A DNA stretch of 64,000 nucleotides from Flavihumibacter fluminis (GCF_021491375.1 NZ_JAKEVY010000005.1:124001-188000); one strand, 5' to 3'. Counted from the stretch's first letter, positions 9,894 to 18,652 are shown. The notes: generated from the letters alone by a model not told the origin. Made by a program: numbers and translations.

Positions 9894-10316
9894 GCGCTTT
9901 TCCATGATGTAGTGAGCAATCGTCACTTCTTCAAATTCATCACTGCAGATCTGGTAACCCAGGTGTTCGTAGAAGCCGACCGCTGTTTTTCGGGCATGCA
10001 TGGTGAGGCGTTTGAAGCCCTGGTCGCGCGCGATGTTCTCGGCAAAATTCATCAGTGCCCGGCCGATTCCCTTTCCCTGGAGATTGTTGTTAACCGCCAT
10101 CTGGCGCAGGCGAACCACGCCATCCCCTTCATTAACCAGCATACAGCAGCCCAGCATTTTGTCATCGTCAAAAGCCCCGATGAGGATCTGGTCCTTTTCC
10201 TGCTGCAATTCCTCCTGGCTAAAACTCAGTCCCAATGGCTTGCGCAGGATATCATCCCGCAACTTGATCATCTGCTGGTATTCCGGAGTTCCGTGGTCAA
10301 TGATTTTAAGTGCCAT
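9885..10316 (-). CDS. GNAT-family N-acetyltransferase
   Basis: This 143-residue protein should transfer acetyl from acetyl-CoA to an amine. The acetyl-CoA-binding motif QGKGIGRALM lies at residues 80-89, preceded by the beta-4 strand VVRLRQMAV and followed by the helix FAENIARDQG and the strand LTMHARKTAVGFYEHLGY, the typical GNAT motif B. It resembles the ElaA/YitI-type single-domain acetyltransferases. It is transcribed against mfd-HAD and overlaps the end of the HAD gene. Its acceptor is unknown. Confidence 0.85.
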   Translation of the reverse strand: MALKIIDHGTPEYQQMIKLRDDILRKPLGLSFSQEELQQEKDQILIGAFDDDKMLGCCMLVNEGDGVVRLRQMAVNNNLQGKGIGRALMNFAENIARDQGFKRLTMHARKTAVGFYEHLGYQICSDEFEEVTIAHYIMEKRLR

Positions 10317-10422
10317 CTGCTGTGTTTTGGTCAGTTAGGATTTGTAATTTAAAAAATTTTTACTACTAGGTGTTAGTTAACCGGGCAGTTTTCGGGCCGG
10401 AAATTAAAAAAAGCGTCAAAAA

Positions 10423-10451
10423 TTGTTATTTACCCAAAAAGTATATTTTTG
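10423..10451 (+). promoter_or_regulatory. Candidate promoter of acpP
   Basis: TTG at 10423-10425 is followed after 18 bases by TATTTTTG at 10444-10451, matching the Bacteroidota -33/-7 pattern. The expected start of transcription is a few bases later, leaving a leader of about 20 bases before the acpP ATG at 10476. Confidence 0.6.
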
Positions 10452-10475
10452 CAGCCGTAACTAAACTTTACTACA

Positions 10476-10712
10476 ATGTCAGACATCGCAACAAGAGTTA
10501 AAAAGATCATTGTTGACAAATTAGGAGTAGACGAAGCAGAAGTAACTAACGAAGCTTCTTTTACCAATGATCTTGGAGCTGACTCTCTGGATACAGTAGA
10601 ACTGATCATGGAATTCGAAAAAGAATTCAACATCTCTATCCCGGATGAGCAGGCCGAAACCATTACTACTGTAGGCCAGGCTGTTGCTTATTTAGAAGAG
10701 CACGCTAAGTAA
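10476..10712 (+). CDS. acpP: Acyl carrier protein
   Basis: This acidic 78-residue protein carries growing fatty acyl chains on a 4'-phosphopantetheine arm. The attachment site is Ser37 in the DSL motif ([12 protein letters not shown]). The length and charge are typical of type II fatty-acid synthesis ACP. It is followed 93 bases later by fabF, the usual neighbour. The spacer has a short hairpin just after the stop (AAACGG/CCGTTT) and a longer inverted repeat, either of which could lower read-through and favour higher acpP expression. Confidence 0.97.
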   Translation: MSDIATRVKKIIVDKLGVDEAEVTNEASFTNDLGADSLDTVELIMEFEKEFNISIPDEQAETITTVGQAVAYLEEHAK

Positions 10713-10738
10713 ACGGAACTCCGTTTCAGGCAATATTT

Positions 10739-10778
10739 AATCCGCCTCTCGAAAGCATTTCCGCTCAGAAGGCGGATT
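10739..10778. repeat. Inverted repeat between acpP and fabF
   Basis: AATCCGCCT at 10739-10747 pairs with AGGCGGATT at 10770-10778, a perfect 9-bp stem with a 22-base loop. There is no T tract directly after it, so it is more likely an attenuating or RNA-processing hairpin than a full terminator. The same ATCCGCC/GGCGGAT pair recurs in the leader of tRNA-Ser. Confidence 0.6.
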
Positions 10779-10805
10779 ATTCACTTTTAAAATCCGGCAA
10801 TCTAC

Positions 10806-12059
10806 ATGGAACTTAAAAGAGTAGTAGTCACAGGTATGGGCGCTCTGACTCCGATTGGGAATACCCTGGAGGAGTACTGGCAGGGTTTGCTAAATGGCAC
10901 TCCCGGCGCTAACAATATCACTTTGTTTGATGCCTCCAAATTCAAGACAAAGTTTGCCTGTGAGGTTAAGAACTTTGATCCAACGCAGTTTCTCGATAAA
11001 AAAGAAGCCCGAAAAATTGACCGGTTCACCCAGTTTGCCCTGGTGGTTTCTGATGAAGCTATGGCAGATGCGGGACTGAACCGCGAAAATGTCAACCCCG
11101 ATCGTACGGGGGTGGTATTCGGAAGTGGAATCGGCGGACTGATTACCTTTCAAAATGAGGTAATGGACTTCGCCAAGGGCGATGGCACTCCACGATTCAA
11201 TCCCTTCTTCATTCCCAAGATGATCCTGGACATTGCAGCCGGACAAATCTCCATGCGCCACAACCTGCGCGGTCCCAATTTTGCCGTAGTGAGTGCCTGT
11301 GCGAGCAGTACCAATGCTATTATTGAAGCCGTTAACCTGATCAAGCTGGGCAAAGCCGATATTATCGTAAGTGGTGGTTCTGAGGCAGTTATCAGCGAAG
11401 CAGGCGTAGGCGGATTCAATGCCATGAAGGCGATGAGCGAGCGCAATGATGATCCCGCTACCGCCAGCCGTCCTTATGATAAAGACCGTGATGGATTTGT
11501 GATGGGTGAAGCAGCCGGTATTCTGATCCTGGAAGAACTGGAGCATGCGAAAGCCCGTGGTGCCAAAATCTATTGCGAAATCGCCGGAGGTGGCGCTACA
11601 GCTGATGCACATCACATTACTGCCCCCCATCCGGAAGGATTGGGCGCGCGCAATGTAATGCTGGCAGCCCTGGAAGATGCAGGTATGCAGCCATCCGACA
11701 TCGACTACATCAATACGCATGGTACTTCAACACCCCTGGGGGATGTAGCCGAGGTAAAGGCGATCATGAATGTGTTTGGAGAACATGCCTATAACCTGAA
11801 TATCTCAGCTACCAAGTCGATGACCGGGCACTGTCTCGGTGCGGCTGGAGTGATTGAGGCCATCGCGGCGATTCAGTCTGTGGTGCATGATATCGTGCCG
11901 CCAACCATCAATCACTTTACGGATGATCCGGAACTGGATCCCCGCCTGAATTTCACATTCAACAAAGCACAAAAACGCACCGTGCGTGCTGCCCTGAGCA
12001 ATACATTTGGCTTCGGCGGACACAATGCCTGTGTGATTGTGAAGAAATTTGAGGGTTAA
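10806..12059 (+). CDS. fabF: 3-oxoacyl-ACP synthase II (FabF)
   Basis: This 417-residue enzyme condenses malonyl-ACP with acyl-ACP in fatty-acid elongation. The catalytic triad is visible: Cys165 in VVSACASSTNA, His in NTHGTSTPLGD (about 305) and His in KSMTGHCLGAAG (about 342). The glycine-rich end FGFGGHNACVI is also typical. The length matches the family (about 412). It follows acpP on the same strand and precedes rnc by 55 bases, an order common in many bacteria. Confidence 0.97.
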   Translation: MELKRVVVTGMGALTPIGNTLEEYWQGLLNGTPGANNITLFDASKFKTKFACEVKNFDPTQFLDKKEARKIDRFTQFALVVSDEAMADAGLNRENVNPDRTGVVFGSGIGGLITFQNEVMDFAKGDGTPRFNPFFIPKMILDIAAGQISMRHNLRGPNFAVVSACASSTNAIIEAVNLIKLGKADIIVSGGSEAVISEAGVGGFNAMKAMSERNDDPATASRPYDKDRDGFVMGEAAGILILEELEHAKARGAKIYCEIAGGGATADAHHITAPHPEGLGARNVMLAALEDAGMQPSDIDYINTHGTSTPLGDVAEVKAIMNVFGEHAYNLNISATKSMTGHCLGAAGVIEAIAAIQSVVHDIVPPTINHFTDDPELDPRLNFTFNKAQKRTVRAALSNTFGFGGHNACVIVKKFEG

Positions 12060-12114
12060 TTTAGCAAGTCTGGCGCCAAACGCTTAAATTGACCCCGGTA
12101 ACTAAACGAAATCT

Positions 12115-12846
12115 GTGGGTTTATTTGATAGCATCCTGAAAGGTTCTTCTCCCGAAACGACGGAATTCAAGAAACAATTGAAAAACGTACTCGGGTTTGC
12201 GCCTGGAAATACCGACCTATATAAAACTGCACTGACACACCGGTCGGTAAAGGATTCTTCTGCAGATAATAATGAGCGGCTGGAATACCTGGGCGATGCC
12301 ATTTTAAGTGGTATTGTGGCAGATTTTCTCTTCAAAAAATACCCTTATCGCGAGGAAGGTTTCCTGACGGAGATGCGCTCCAAGATGGTGAACCGGGTAA
12401 CCCTTAATGAGGTGGCCATCAAAATGGGCCTCAAAAAAATCGTCTATTTCAACAAGTTTGATAACTCGCTGAAGGTGAGCCAGATCTTTGGCAATACCCT
12501 GGAAGCGGTGGTTGGAGCAGTGTACCTGGACAAAGGCTTCAAGAAAACCCGCACCTGGGTACTGGAAAGAATTATCCTGCCTTACATGTTCATGGACGAC
12601 CTGGAAAACCTCGAAATCAATCACAAGAACAAATTATACGGCTGGGCCAACAAAAATGGCAAGAACCTCGAATTCGAAACCCTCGAAGAAAAGTTTGAGG
12701 GTGGTCGCCGCCTCTTCACCATTGGTGCGGTGGTAGATGGCCAGTTGCTCGCCCAGGGCAAGGCCTACAATAAAAAAGACGCCAGCCAGGTAGCTGCCCA
12801 GGCCGCCGTGGAGAAGCTGGGGCTGAATAAGGAAAGTGAAACGTAG
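12115..12846 (+). CDS. rnc: Ribonuclease III
   Basis: This 243-residue endonuclease cuts double-stranded RNA in rRNA maturation and mRNA turnover. The start is a GTG. The signature NERLEYLGDA lies at residues 53-62, giving the metal ligands equivalent to E. coli Glu38 (E54) and Asp45 (D61). The second half-site reads GNTLEAVVGAVYLDKG, so Glu117 is kept (E130) but the Asp114 position is Asn127. A double-stranded RNA-binding domain fills about residues 170-238 (ASQVAAQAAVEKLG). It lies downstream of fabF, probably in one transcript. The Asn may be a lineage trait. Confidence 0.93.
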   Translation: MGLFDSILKGSSPETTEFKKQLKNVLGFAPGNTDLYKTALTHRSVKDSSADNNERLEYLGDAILSGIVADFLFKKYPYREEGFLTEMRSKMVNRVTLNEVAIKMGLKKIVYFNKFDNSLKVSQIFGNTLEAVVGAVYLDKGFKKTRTWVLERIILPYMFMDDLENLEINHKNKLYGWANKNGKNLEFETLEEKFEGGRRLFTIGAVVDGQLLAQGKAYNKKDASQVAAQAAVEKLGLNKESET

Positions 12847-12942
12847 TATGGAAGAGGAGACAAAGGAGAAGGGAGACAGGAGACAAAGGAGAAGGGAGAC
12901 AAGGGAGGAATGGAAGATGGAGGAAAGGAAGAGGGGATTTCC
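12847..12942 (+). repeat. Purine-rich intergenic element, copy 3, with 23-bp tandem duplication
   Basis: This A/G-rich tract starts directly after the rnc stop. It contains a perfect 23-base unit (beginning GGAGACAAAGGAG) twice in tandem at 12856-12878 and 12879-12901. It then runs into GGAATGGAAGATGG and GGAAAGGAAGAGGGGATTTCC, matching copy 1. Its first 22 bases match copy 2. It extends the next gene's frame upstream artificially. Confidence 0.75.
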
Positions 12943-12975
12943 GGTTTTGAATTCCACCTATTATATTTGGGCCTG

Positions 12976-15900
12976 ATGCCTTCCTGTGTAAAAAAAAATT
13001 GCTGCAAACCTTTTCTGGTTCTGATATTACTATTGTCCGGATATGTTTCTTTGAGTCAGTCGAATGCTCCGAAACGTCCTGTACCATCTGGTCAAAAAAT
13101 TCAGGGCAGCAGATCGCTGCTGGAATTTTCGCTATTACTTGAACGAACAGAGAAACTGCCATCACCTGGCAGTCCGGGAGCAACCCCGGCCAGAGTAAAA
13201 AAACTTCAATCGCAAATTCCTCAGCGACCTTCCTCATTCCAGCATAATTCGACAGGGATAACCAATTCCCTGAGTGAAGTATGTTTTACCATTTCCGGCA
13301 GAGATTTTTTACATCATAGTTCGTTGGGGTTTTATACTGCGCAACCAATCCAGACCAGGGATGGACATTTTATTATACCTGGCGAATTTGTTGATTATAA
13401 TAGTGTACCCTACCGCAGCGGGGGATCCTGTATAAAAACGGATGCCGAAGGAAATGTAATTTGGGCGAAATTGATTGATAGTCTTCAGCAAACACCGGGC
13501 TATTTTTTGAGTTACTTCAGGGTGCTTGAATTAGTTGACCGTTCCCTGCTATTATTGGGGAGAACACCCAATAAAGTTACCGGCAACTATGATCTGATCT
13601 TTACCAAACTTGATCCCAATGGCAATCTGCTTTGGTCAAAAACTTTTTCTTCAAGGCTGTGGGAAGGTTATAATGGAACAGGGGATTATTTCTATGTAAC
13701 CGACCTGGAGCAGGATCCCGCAGATGGTCAGGTTTACCTGGTTGGCTCACATTGGGCAAAGGGAATTTCTGTTACGAAATTAAATCCGGCGGATGGAAGC
13801 ATAAGGTGGAGCAATGTGTACCAGTCCGGCGAATTTGAAAACAGTTTTGGATTGGCTATACAATCGAATCAATTACTTCTTTTTAATCTCCAGGGCAATT
13901 ACAATTCCTACCTTGTCATAAGTGCGCTGGATAAAAATTCAGGAAACAAAATCCGGCAAAAATCATTGATCAGCACGATGGATTGGATGGGTCCCAAAAT
14001 CTATCGGCCGATCGAACTGGTGGTTACGGAATCCGGAAAATTTCTTTTATCCGGAATAACCAACTGGTACTCCAGAACGCCAGGGGTTCCCGGGCCGGAA
14101 TACTTATCACATGCTGAAGTAATTGAACTGGATCAAAACGCTGATTTTGAAAATAGTTTTGTTTTCAGAAACCAGGTAGATGCTTCTCCCTTATTAACGC
14201 AAGTCAGTTTGGCAAAAGATGGCTCGGGAGTATTTTCCATGTTTGAATACGAGAGTGGGTTTACGGGCAAAGCACATATTGCTATGTTCAAAGACGGGAA
14301 AATTTACCACCAGAGAAAACGTGAACATATTAATGAGGGAATACCTTATGAACCGCCTTATCTTTCAACTGGTAATGGTGGTTTCGTGAACATTAAATTG
14401 ATGGGCGATAGTACCAAAACCTTTGCAGATGGATCCCGAATCGATTTTTATAAAATGCACAGTTCAGATACGCTGGGAGCATGTATCGGATTTCCGGATT
14501 CCGTTACTTCCCTGCTATCCAAATATTACATACCGGCTGACTTGCCGATGTATGAAAAAATAGAGCGAAATGATTTGAGTGAACAGCTTTCAATCGTTCA
14601 TAATGTAAATGACAATCGGTTTGTTAAAGCGCCAGCATGTCAAATTATATCGCACTGTGATTCCGTATCTGTTCGTGCAGACCAGGAGGCGGTATGTGTT
14701 GGTTCCAGGATAACTGTTACACTGGGGAAGAACCCCGCTTGCGGAAGCCTTATCCCGTTGGAATTTGATTCCAGTTTTGTGAGCGCTGTACAACAGCTTA
14801 ATGATTCCATGTATTCTTTCCAATTGGCAAAATCCGGCATCTTCACAATACATGCCAGTGTAATGGGATGTTCAATAAAAAAAGACAGTGTACGGATAAT
14901 TGTAACGCAGGTTCAAAATATTCTTGATTTAGGAGCGGATACGGTGCTTTGCAAAAACAATTCCCTTTTATTGAAAGCCGATGCTGGTTTTATACAGTAT
15001 CGCTGGCAGGATGGCACAACAACTCCCGAATTCAGGGTTACCCAGCCTGGAAAATATTATGTTGACGTTACTAACGCTTGTGGTAATTCATTGAGTGATA
15101 CTATTTGGGTTCGGGAACATCCGCCGATTGCATTGAACTTGGGAACCGACAAGGAACTGTGTTTCGATGCGCCAGCTACCATTGAAGCCCCTGAGGGATT
15201 TATTAACTATGAATGGTCAAATTCCCTGGACACAAGTGCTTATAATGGAAGAACCCTATTCATCCGTCCCAATCAACCTGTAGAATACAGATTAACAGCA
15301 GAATTAAAACCCGGCTGTTTTGCTTACGATACGATTCAGTTGTCCATCAGCCGGCCACCGGCTATTGACCTGGGTCTGGATACTTCTATATGTAAAACAG
15401 CTACTCTTTCACTGAACGCCGGTGCCGGGTTTAGTTCATATCAATGGAGTACAGGTTCAACAAGCAATTTTATTACGGTATCAGAAAAGGGAAGTTATTG
15501 GGTAAATGGTTATTTGCCGAATGGCTGCTTCAGTTCAGATACGATTGAACTGGTAGAAGTATATGAATTGCCAGTTCCTTATTTAGGACCAGATCGGGTT
15601 ATTTGTGAAGGCCAACCGGAACTATTACAACCGGCAGGGACCTATGCAAATTACTTATGGCAGGATGCTTCCATTGCGCCTGTTCTACAGGTAAATCAAC
15701 CTGGAACCTATTGGGTAAGAGCATCCAATAGTTTTGGGTGTATTGGGACAGATACACTGGTCATAACTGAAACCAAACTACCTCCTTCCGATTTCCTGGA
15801 TGCCGATACATTAATTTGTTCCTACAGTACCATTGACCTGGTGCCAGGGAGAGATTTTAGTAACTATAAATGGAATACAGGAGCCAGTTCCCGCGGAATT

Positions 15901-16272
15901 CAGGTTAAAACACAGGGGCTCTATTGGCTTACAGTTACAGATGAGTTTAATTGCAGGGGTACCGACTCCATTGTTATAACTACGAAAGACTGTCTGAAAG
16001 GTGTCTTTTTGCCGAATGCTTTCAGTCCGAATGGAGACCACAAAAATGATCTGTTCAGAGCACAGGTATTTGGTCAGCTTCAGAAATTTGAACTGCGGAT
16101 TTATAACCGGTTTGGACAGCTGATTTTTGAAACAACGAATCCTGATTCGGGCTGGAATGGTACCCTGAATGGAATGCTCCAGAATACCGGAACCTTTATT
16201 TGGACCTGTACGTATCAGCTAATCGGCGAGCCACTTGAACAACAGAAAGGGCTACTTCAGTTGATTCGGTAA
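12976..16272 (+). CDS. Large secreted repeat protein with gliding-motility-associated (T9SS type B) C-terminal domain
   Basis: This protein of 1098 residues is probably exported and bound to the cell surface by the type IX system. The start MPSCVKKNCC gives a signal peptide (FLVLILLLSGYVSLSQ, about residues 12-27); an in-frame ATG at 12910 lies inside a repeat and is rejected. The first 600 residues contain strand-rich segments resembling propeller blades (GNLLWSKTFSS, GSIRWSNVY). About five repeats of roughly 70 residues follow (about 14,920-15,990), each with LG.D...C, Y.W..G and G.YWV...GC..DT. The end is the gliding CTD, starting FLPNAFSPNGD with NRFGQLIFET. The ligand is unknown. Confidence 0.88.
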   Translation: MPSCVKKNCCKPFLVLILLLSGYVSLSQSNAPKRPVPSGQKIQGSRSLLEFSLLLERTEKLPSPGSPGATPARVKKLQSQIPQRPSSFQHNSTGITNSLSEVCFTISGRDFLHHSSLGFYTAQPIQTRDGHFIIPGEFVDYNSVPYRSGGSCIKTDAEGNVIWAKLIDSLQQTPGYFLSYFRVLELVDRSLLLLGRTPNKVTGNYDLIFTKLDPNGNLLWSKTFSSRLWEGYNGTGDYFYVTDLEQDPADGQVYLVGSHWAKGISVTKLNPADGSIRWSNVYQSGEFENSFGLAIQSNQLLLFNLQGNYNSYLVISALDKNSGNKIRQKSLISTMDWMGPKIYRPIELVVTESGKFLLSGITNWYSRTPGVPGPEYLSHAEVIELDQNADFENSFVFRNQVDASPLLTQVSLAKDGSGVFSMFEYESGFTGKAHIAMFKDGKIYHQRKREHINEGIPYEPPYLSTGNGGFVNIKLMGDSTKTFADGSRIDFYKMHSSDTLGACIGFPDSVTSLLSKYYIPADLPMYEKIERNDLSEQLSIVHNVNDNRFVKAPACQIISHCDSVSVRADQEAVCVGSRITVTLGKNPACGSLIPLEFDSSFVSAVQQLNDSMYSFQLAKSGIFTIHASVMGCSIKKDSVRIIVTQVQNILDLGADTVLCKNNSLLLKADAGFIQYRWQDGTTTPEFRVTQPGKYYVDVTNACGNSLSDTIWVREHPPIALNLGTDKELCFDAPATIEAPEGFINYEWSNSLDTSAYNGRTLFIRPNQPVEYRLTAELKPGCFAYDTIQLSISRPPAIDLGLDTSICKTATLSLNAGAGFSSYQWSTGSTSNFITVSEKGSYWVNGYLPNGCFSSDTIELVEVYELPVPYLGPDRVICEGQPELLQPAGTYANYLWQDASIAPVLQVNQPGTYWVRASNSFGCIGTDTLVITETKLPPSDFLDADTLICSYSTIDLVPGRDFSNYKWNTGASSRGIQVKTQGLYWLTVTDEFNCRGTDSIVITTKDCLKGVFLPNAFSPNGDHKNDLFRAQVFGQLQKFELRIYNRFGQLIFETTNPDSGWNGTLNGMLQNTGTFIWTCTYQLIGEPLEQQKGLLQLIR

Positions 16273-16453
16273 ATAACTACCCTGTGGGTAAAATTCCTTG
16301 GGAGTATCCTTGAGCGGTTGGGGAATAGTTCACTGACGGTTCATTGGTGCTTCAATAGTAGTGAAACAATGATGCGGGAGCGGTTGAGATTGACTGACTG
16401 GTTAGATAAAAGTGGCCGAATGGATGGAGAAGAGAGGGTGAATGGCTAAAGAA

Positions 16454-16541
16454 GTGAGACGTCAGACGTGAGACGTGAAGCAAAAGAATGGAAAAGACTT
16501 CTCACATCTCACGTCTGACTTCTGACGTCTCACGTTTCACC
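16454..16541. repeat. Inverted heptanucleotide repeat array, copy 1
   Basis: The left arm at 16454-16481 is four consecutive 7-base units of the form GTSAGAC (GTGAGAC, GTCAGAC, GTGAGAC, GTGAAGC). The right arm at 16500-16541 is six units of the complementary form (TCTCACA, TCTCACG, TCTGACT, TCTGACG, TCTCACG, TTTCACC). The arms can pair across an 18-base spacer. The right arm overlaps the 3' end of the methylmalonyl-CoA epimerase gene. Confidence 0.8.
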
Positions 16542-16933
16542 TCCATGCACAGCTCCACCAACACCCCCGTAGTTCCCTTCGGATGTAAAAAACAAACCAG
16601 CTTATTATCCGCACCGGGTTTGGGTTCGGGATTGAGGAGTTCAAATCCTGCTGCGCGGAGGCGTTCCATTTCAGCATAAATATCCTCTACGGCAAATGCG
16701 ATATGATGCATGCCTTCCCCTTTTTTCTCAATATAGCGGGCGATTACTCCCTGAGGATCAGTGCTTTCGAGCAATTCAATTTTGCTTTCTCCCACTGCGA
16801 AAAAGGCTGTACGCACTTTCTCTGTTGTCACTTCTTCCGTTTTATAACAGGGTGTGTTTAAGAGGGCTTCATAGAGCGGGATCGAGGTTTCCAGGCTTTT
16901 TACAGCAATCCCGATATGTTCAATTTTATTCAT
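16502..16933 (-). CDS. mce: Methylmalonyl-CoA epimerase
   Basis: This 143-residue protein of the glyoxalase/vicinal-oxygen-chelate fold interconverts (R)- and (S)-methylmalonyl-CoA in propionate metabolism. The start MNKIEHIGIAVKSLE gives the first metal ligand His6, and GMHHIAFAVEDI and VLVELCME supply the later ones. A longer frame to 16996 is rejected because homology begins at MNKIEH. The last 12 residues (VKRETSEVRREM) are read from the heptanucleotide repeat, so the natural C-terminus has been extended or replaced by the repeat. A B12-binding mutase subunit lies about 12 kb downstream. Confidence 0.9.
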   Translation of the reverse strand: MNKIEHIGIAVKSLETSIPLYEALLNTPCYKTEEVTTEKVRTAFFAVGESKIELLESTDPQGVIARYIEKKGEGMHHIAFAVEDIYAEMERLRAAGFELLNPEPKPGADNKLVCFLHPKGTTGVLVELCMEVKRETSEVRREM

Positions 16934-17065
16934 GTGCCAACTGATTTTTGAACCAGAGGAAGCGTGCTCGGAGCAGGACATCCACCAGCGATTCAAAGAT
17001 AAGAAGTGGCTTCGCTGACTTTACCCTTATCCGAACGATTGCATGTAACTTTATGTTCTTTAAAT

Positions 17066-18217
17066 ATGGAAACTCCTTTTCAGGTACCGGTTTATTTGGA
17101 TAACAATGCCACCACCCCCATGGATCCGAGGGTGCTGGAGGCCATGATGCCCTATTTCACCAAACAGTTTGGCAATGCCGCCAGCAGGTCACATGCTTAT
17201 GGCTGGGCTGCAGAGGAAGCAGTTGAACTCGCACGTGAACAGGTTGCCCGATTGATTGGGGCTATTCCCCAGGAAATTGTATTTACCTCGGGAGCAACAG
17301 AAGGAGTGAACCTGGCCATTAAAGGCGTGGCAGAAATGTACACCTCAAAAGGCAACCATATTATTACCTGTCAAACCGAACACAAGGCGGTAATCGATAC
17401 CTGTAAACACCTCGAGAAAAAAGGACTGGAAATCACCTGGTTACCGGTGGATGCAACCGGGATGATCAACCTGCAGGAGCTGGAAGCTGCTATCCGGCCC
17501 ACCACCATCCTGATTGCGATCATGTATGCCAACAATGAAACAGGCGTGATCCATCCCGTTCGGGAAATCGGGGCTATTGCCAAAAAGCATGGTGTGCTCT
17601 TTTTCACCGATGCCACCCAGGCGGCAGGAAAGATCCCGGTGGATGTGGAGACAGATCATATTGATATCTTAACCCTTTCGGCACATAAAATCTATGGTCC
17701 CAAAGGAGCCGGAGCTGTGTATGTGAGAAGAAGAGATCCGCGGGTTCGACTTACCGCCCAAATGGATGGGGGAGGTCATGAACGAGGGATGAGATCGGGC
17801 ACCTTAAATGTGCCGGGTATAGTGGGACTTGGAAAAGCAGCTGATCTATGCAGGTTGGAAATGGAGGCAGAGGCAGCGCGACTTACAACTTTGCGTAACC
17901 GCCTGCAGGAGGGTATCTTATCCTTACCGGGTGTGGTCCTGAATGGACATCCATCCAACCGGTTACCTCATACCCTGAATATCTCTTTCCCCGATCGGGA
18001 TTCCAACAGCCTGTTGCTACAGTTTAACAAAAAACTGGCCTTGTCTGCTGGTTCGGCCTGCACTTCTGCAACCCTGGAACCGTCTTATGTGTTGAAAGCC
18101 ATGGGCTTCTCAGATGAGCGATCCTATTCAGCCCTTCGCTTTGGCCTGGGTCGCTTCACCACGGAAGCTGAAATTGAGTGGGTGCGGGAACTGTTCAGGC
18201 AGGAGTTGGGGAGTTAG
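17066..18217 (+). CDS. Cysteine desulfurase (IscS/NifS family)
   Basis: This 383-residue PLP enzyme takes sulfur from cysteine for Fe-S clusters and tRNA thiolation. It has YLDNNATTPMDP at the N-terminus, the PLP lysine Lys208 in LSAHKIYGPKGAG, and the persulfide Cys332 in LSAGSACTSATLEPS, the short-loop form of group I enzymes. The start METPFQVPVYLDN at 17066 is chosen over an upstream in-frame non-ATG start. An IscA-like carrier follows 97 bases later, which supports a role in Fe-S assembly. Whether it is the IscS or NifS orthologue is not clear. Confidence 0.93.
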   Translation: METPFQVPVYLDNNATTPMDPRVLEAMMPYFTKQFGNAASRSHAYGWAAEEAVELAREQVARLIGAIPQEIVFTSGATEGVNLAIKGVAEMYTSKGNHIITCQTEHKAVIDTCKHLEKKGLEITWLPVDATGMINLQELEAAIRPTTILIAIMYANNETGVIHPVREIGAIAKKHGVLFFTDATQAAGKIPVDVETDHIDILTLSAHKIYGPKGAGAVYVRRRDPRVRLTAQMDGGGHERGMRSGTLNVPGIVGLGKAADLCRLEMEAEAARLTTLRNRLQEGILSLPGVVLNGHPSNRLPHTLNISFPDRDSNSLLLQFNKKLALSAGSACTSATLEPSYVLKAMGFSDERSYSALRFGLGRFTTEAEIEWVRELFRQELGS

Positions 18218-18281
18218 CCTCACTCCGACTTAGGGTACCTCACTAGTTGGGTGCCATCCACCACGGCGGAGAGAAAAAGTG

Positions 18282-18289
18282 TAAATTTG
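18282..18289 (+). promoter_or_regulatory. Possible -7 box upstream of the IscA-like gene
   Basis: TAAATTTG fits TAnnTTTG and lies 25 bases before the ATG at 18315. No -33 TTG is at the standard distance, so the call is weak. Confidence 0.35.
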
Positions 18290-18314
18290 TACATCGAAAT
18301 AAACGGAGACGACT

Positions 18315-18647
18315 ATGTTATTTGTAAGTGATAAAGCAAAGGATAAAGTATTGAAGCTGCTGGATGAGGCAGATGTAAACAAAACCGGGGATTATTTCCT
18401 GAGGGTTTCCGTTGTGGGAGGAGGATGCTCCGGACTCAGCTACAAACTGGATTTTGACAATGTGAGCAAGCCGGCCGATCAGGTATTTGAAGACAATGGT
18501 ATCAAGGTAGTAACCGATTTGAAGAGTTTTCTCTACCTGGTAAACACCACCCTGGAATTCTCCGACGGCCTCAATGGTAAAGGTTTTTATTTCAGTAACC
18601 CCAATGCAAGCAGAACCTGCGCCTGCGGGGAGAGCTTCGCGGTCTAA
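18315..18647 (+). CDS. Iron-sulfur cluster carrier/assembly protein (IscA/ErpA/SufA type)
   Basis: This 110-residue A-type carrier receives and delivers Fe-S clusters. The three conserved cysteines are present: Cys38 in VVGGGCSGLSY and Cys102 and Cys104 in SRTCACGESF at the C-terminus. The length equals the family norm. It lies just after the cysteine desulfurase on the same strand, in line with a shared role in cluster assembly. Sequence alone does not separate IscA from ErpA or SufA. Confidence 0.93.
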   Translation: MLFVSDKAKDKVLKLLDEADVNKTGDYFLRVSVVGGGCSGLSYKLDFDNVSKPADQVFEDNGIKVVTDLKSFLYLVNTTLEFSDGLNGKGFYFSNPNASRTCACGESFAV

Positions 18648-18652
18648 GGAAT

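Noticed and set aside
10890-11720. Minus-strand frame of 276 codons inside fabF
   Set aside because: It is wholly antisense to a conserved gene and its translation has no known domains.
12910-12975. Upstream ATG for the gliding-CTD protein
   Set aside because: The extra residues come from the purine-rich element and would mask a good signal peptide at 12976.
16454-16541. Heptanucleotide repeats as a CRISPR array
   Set aside because: Units are only seven bases, adjacent and without unique spacers, and no cas genes are present.
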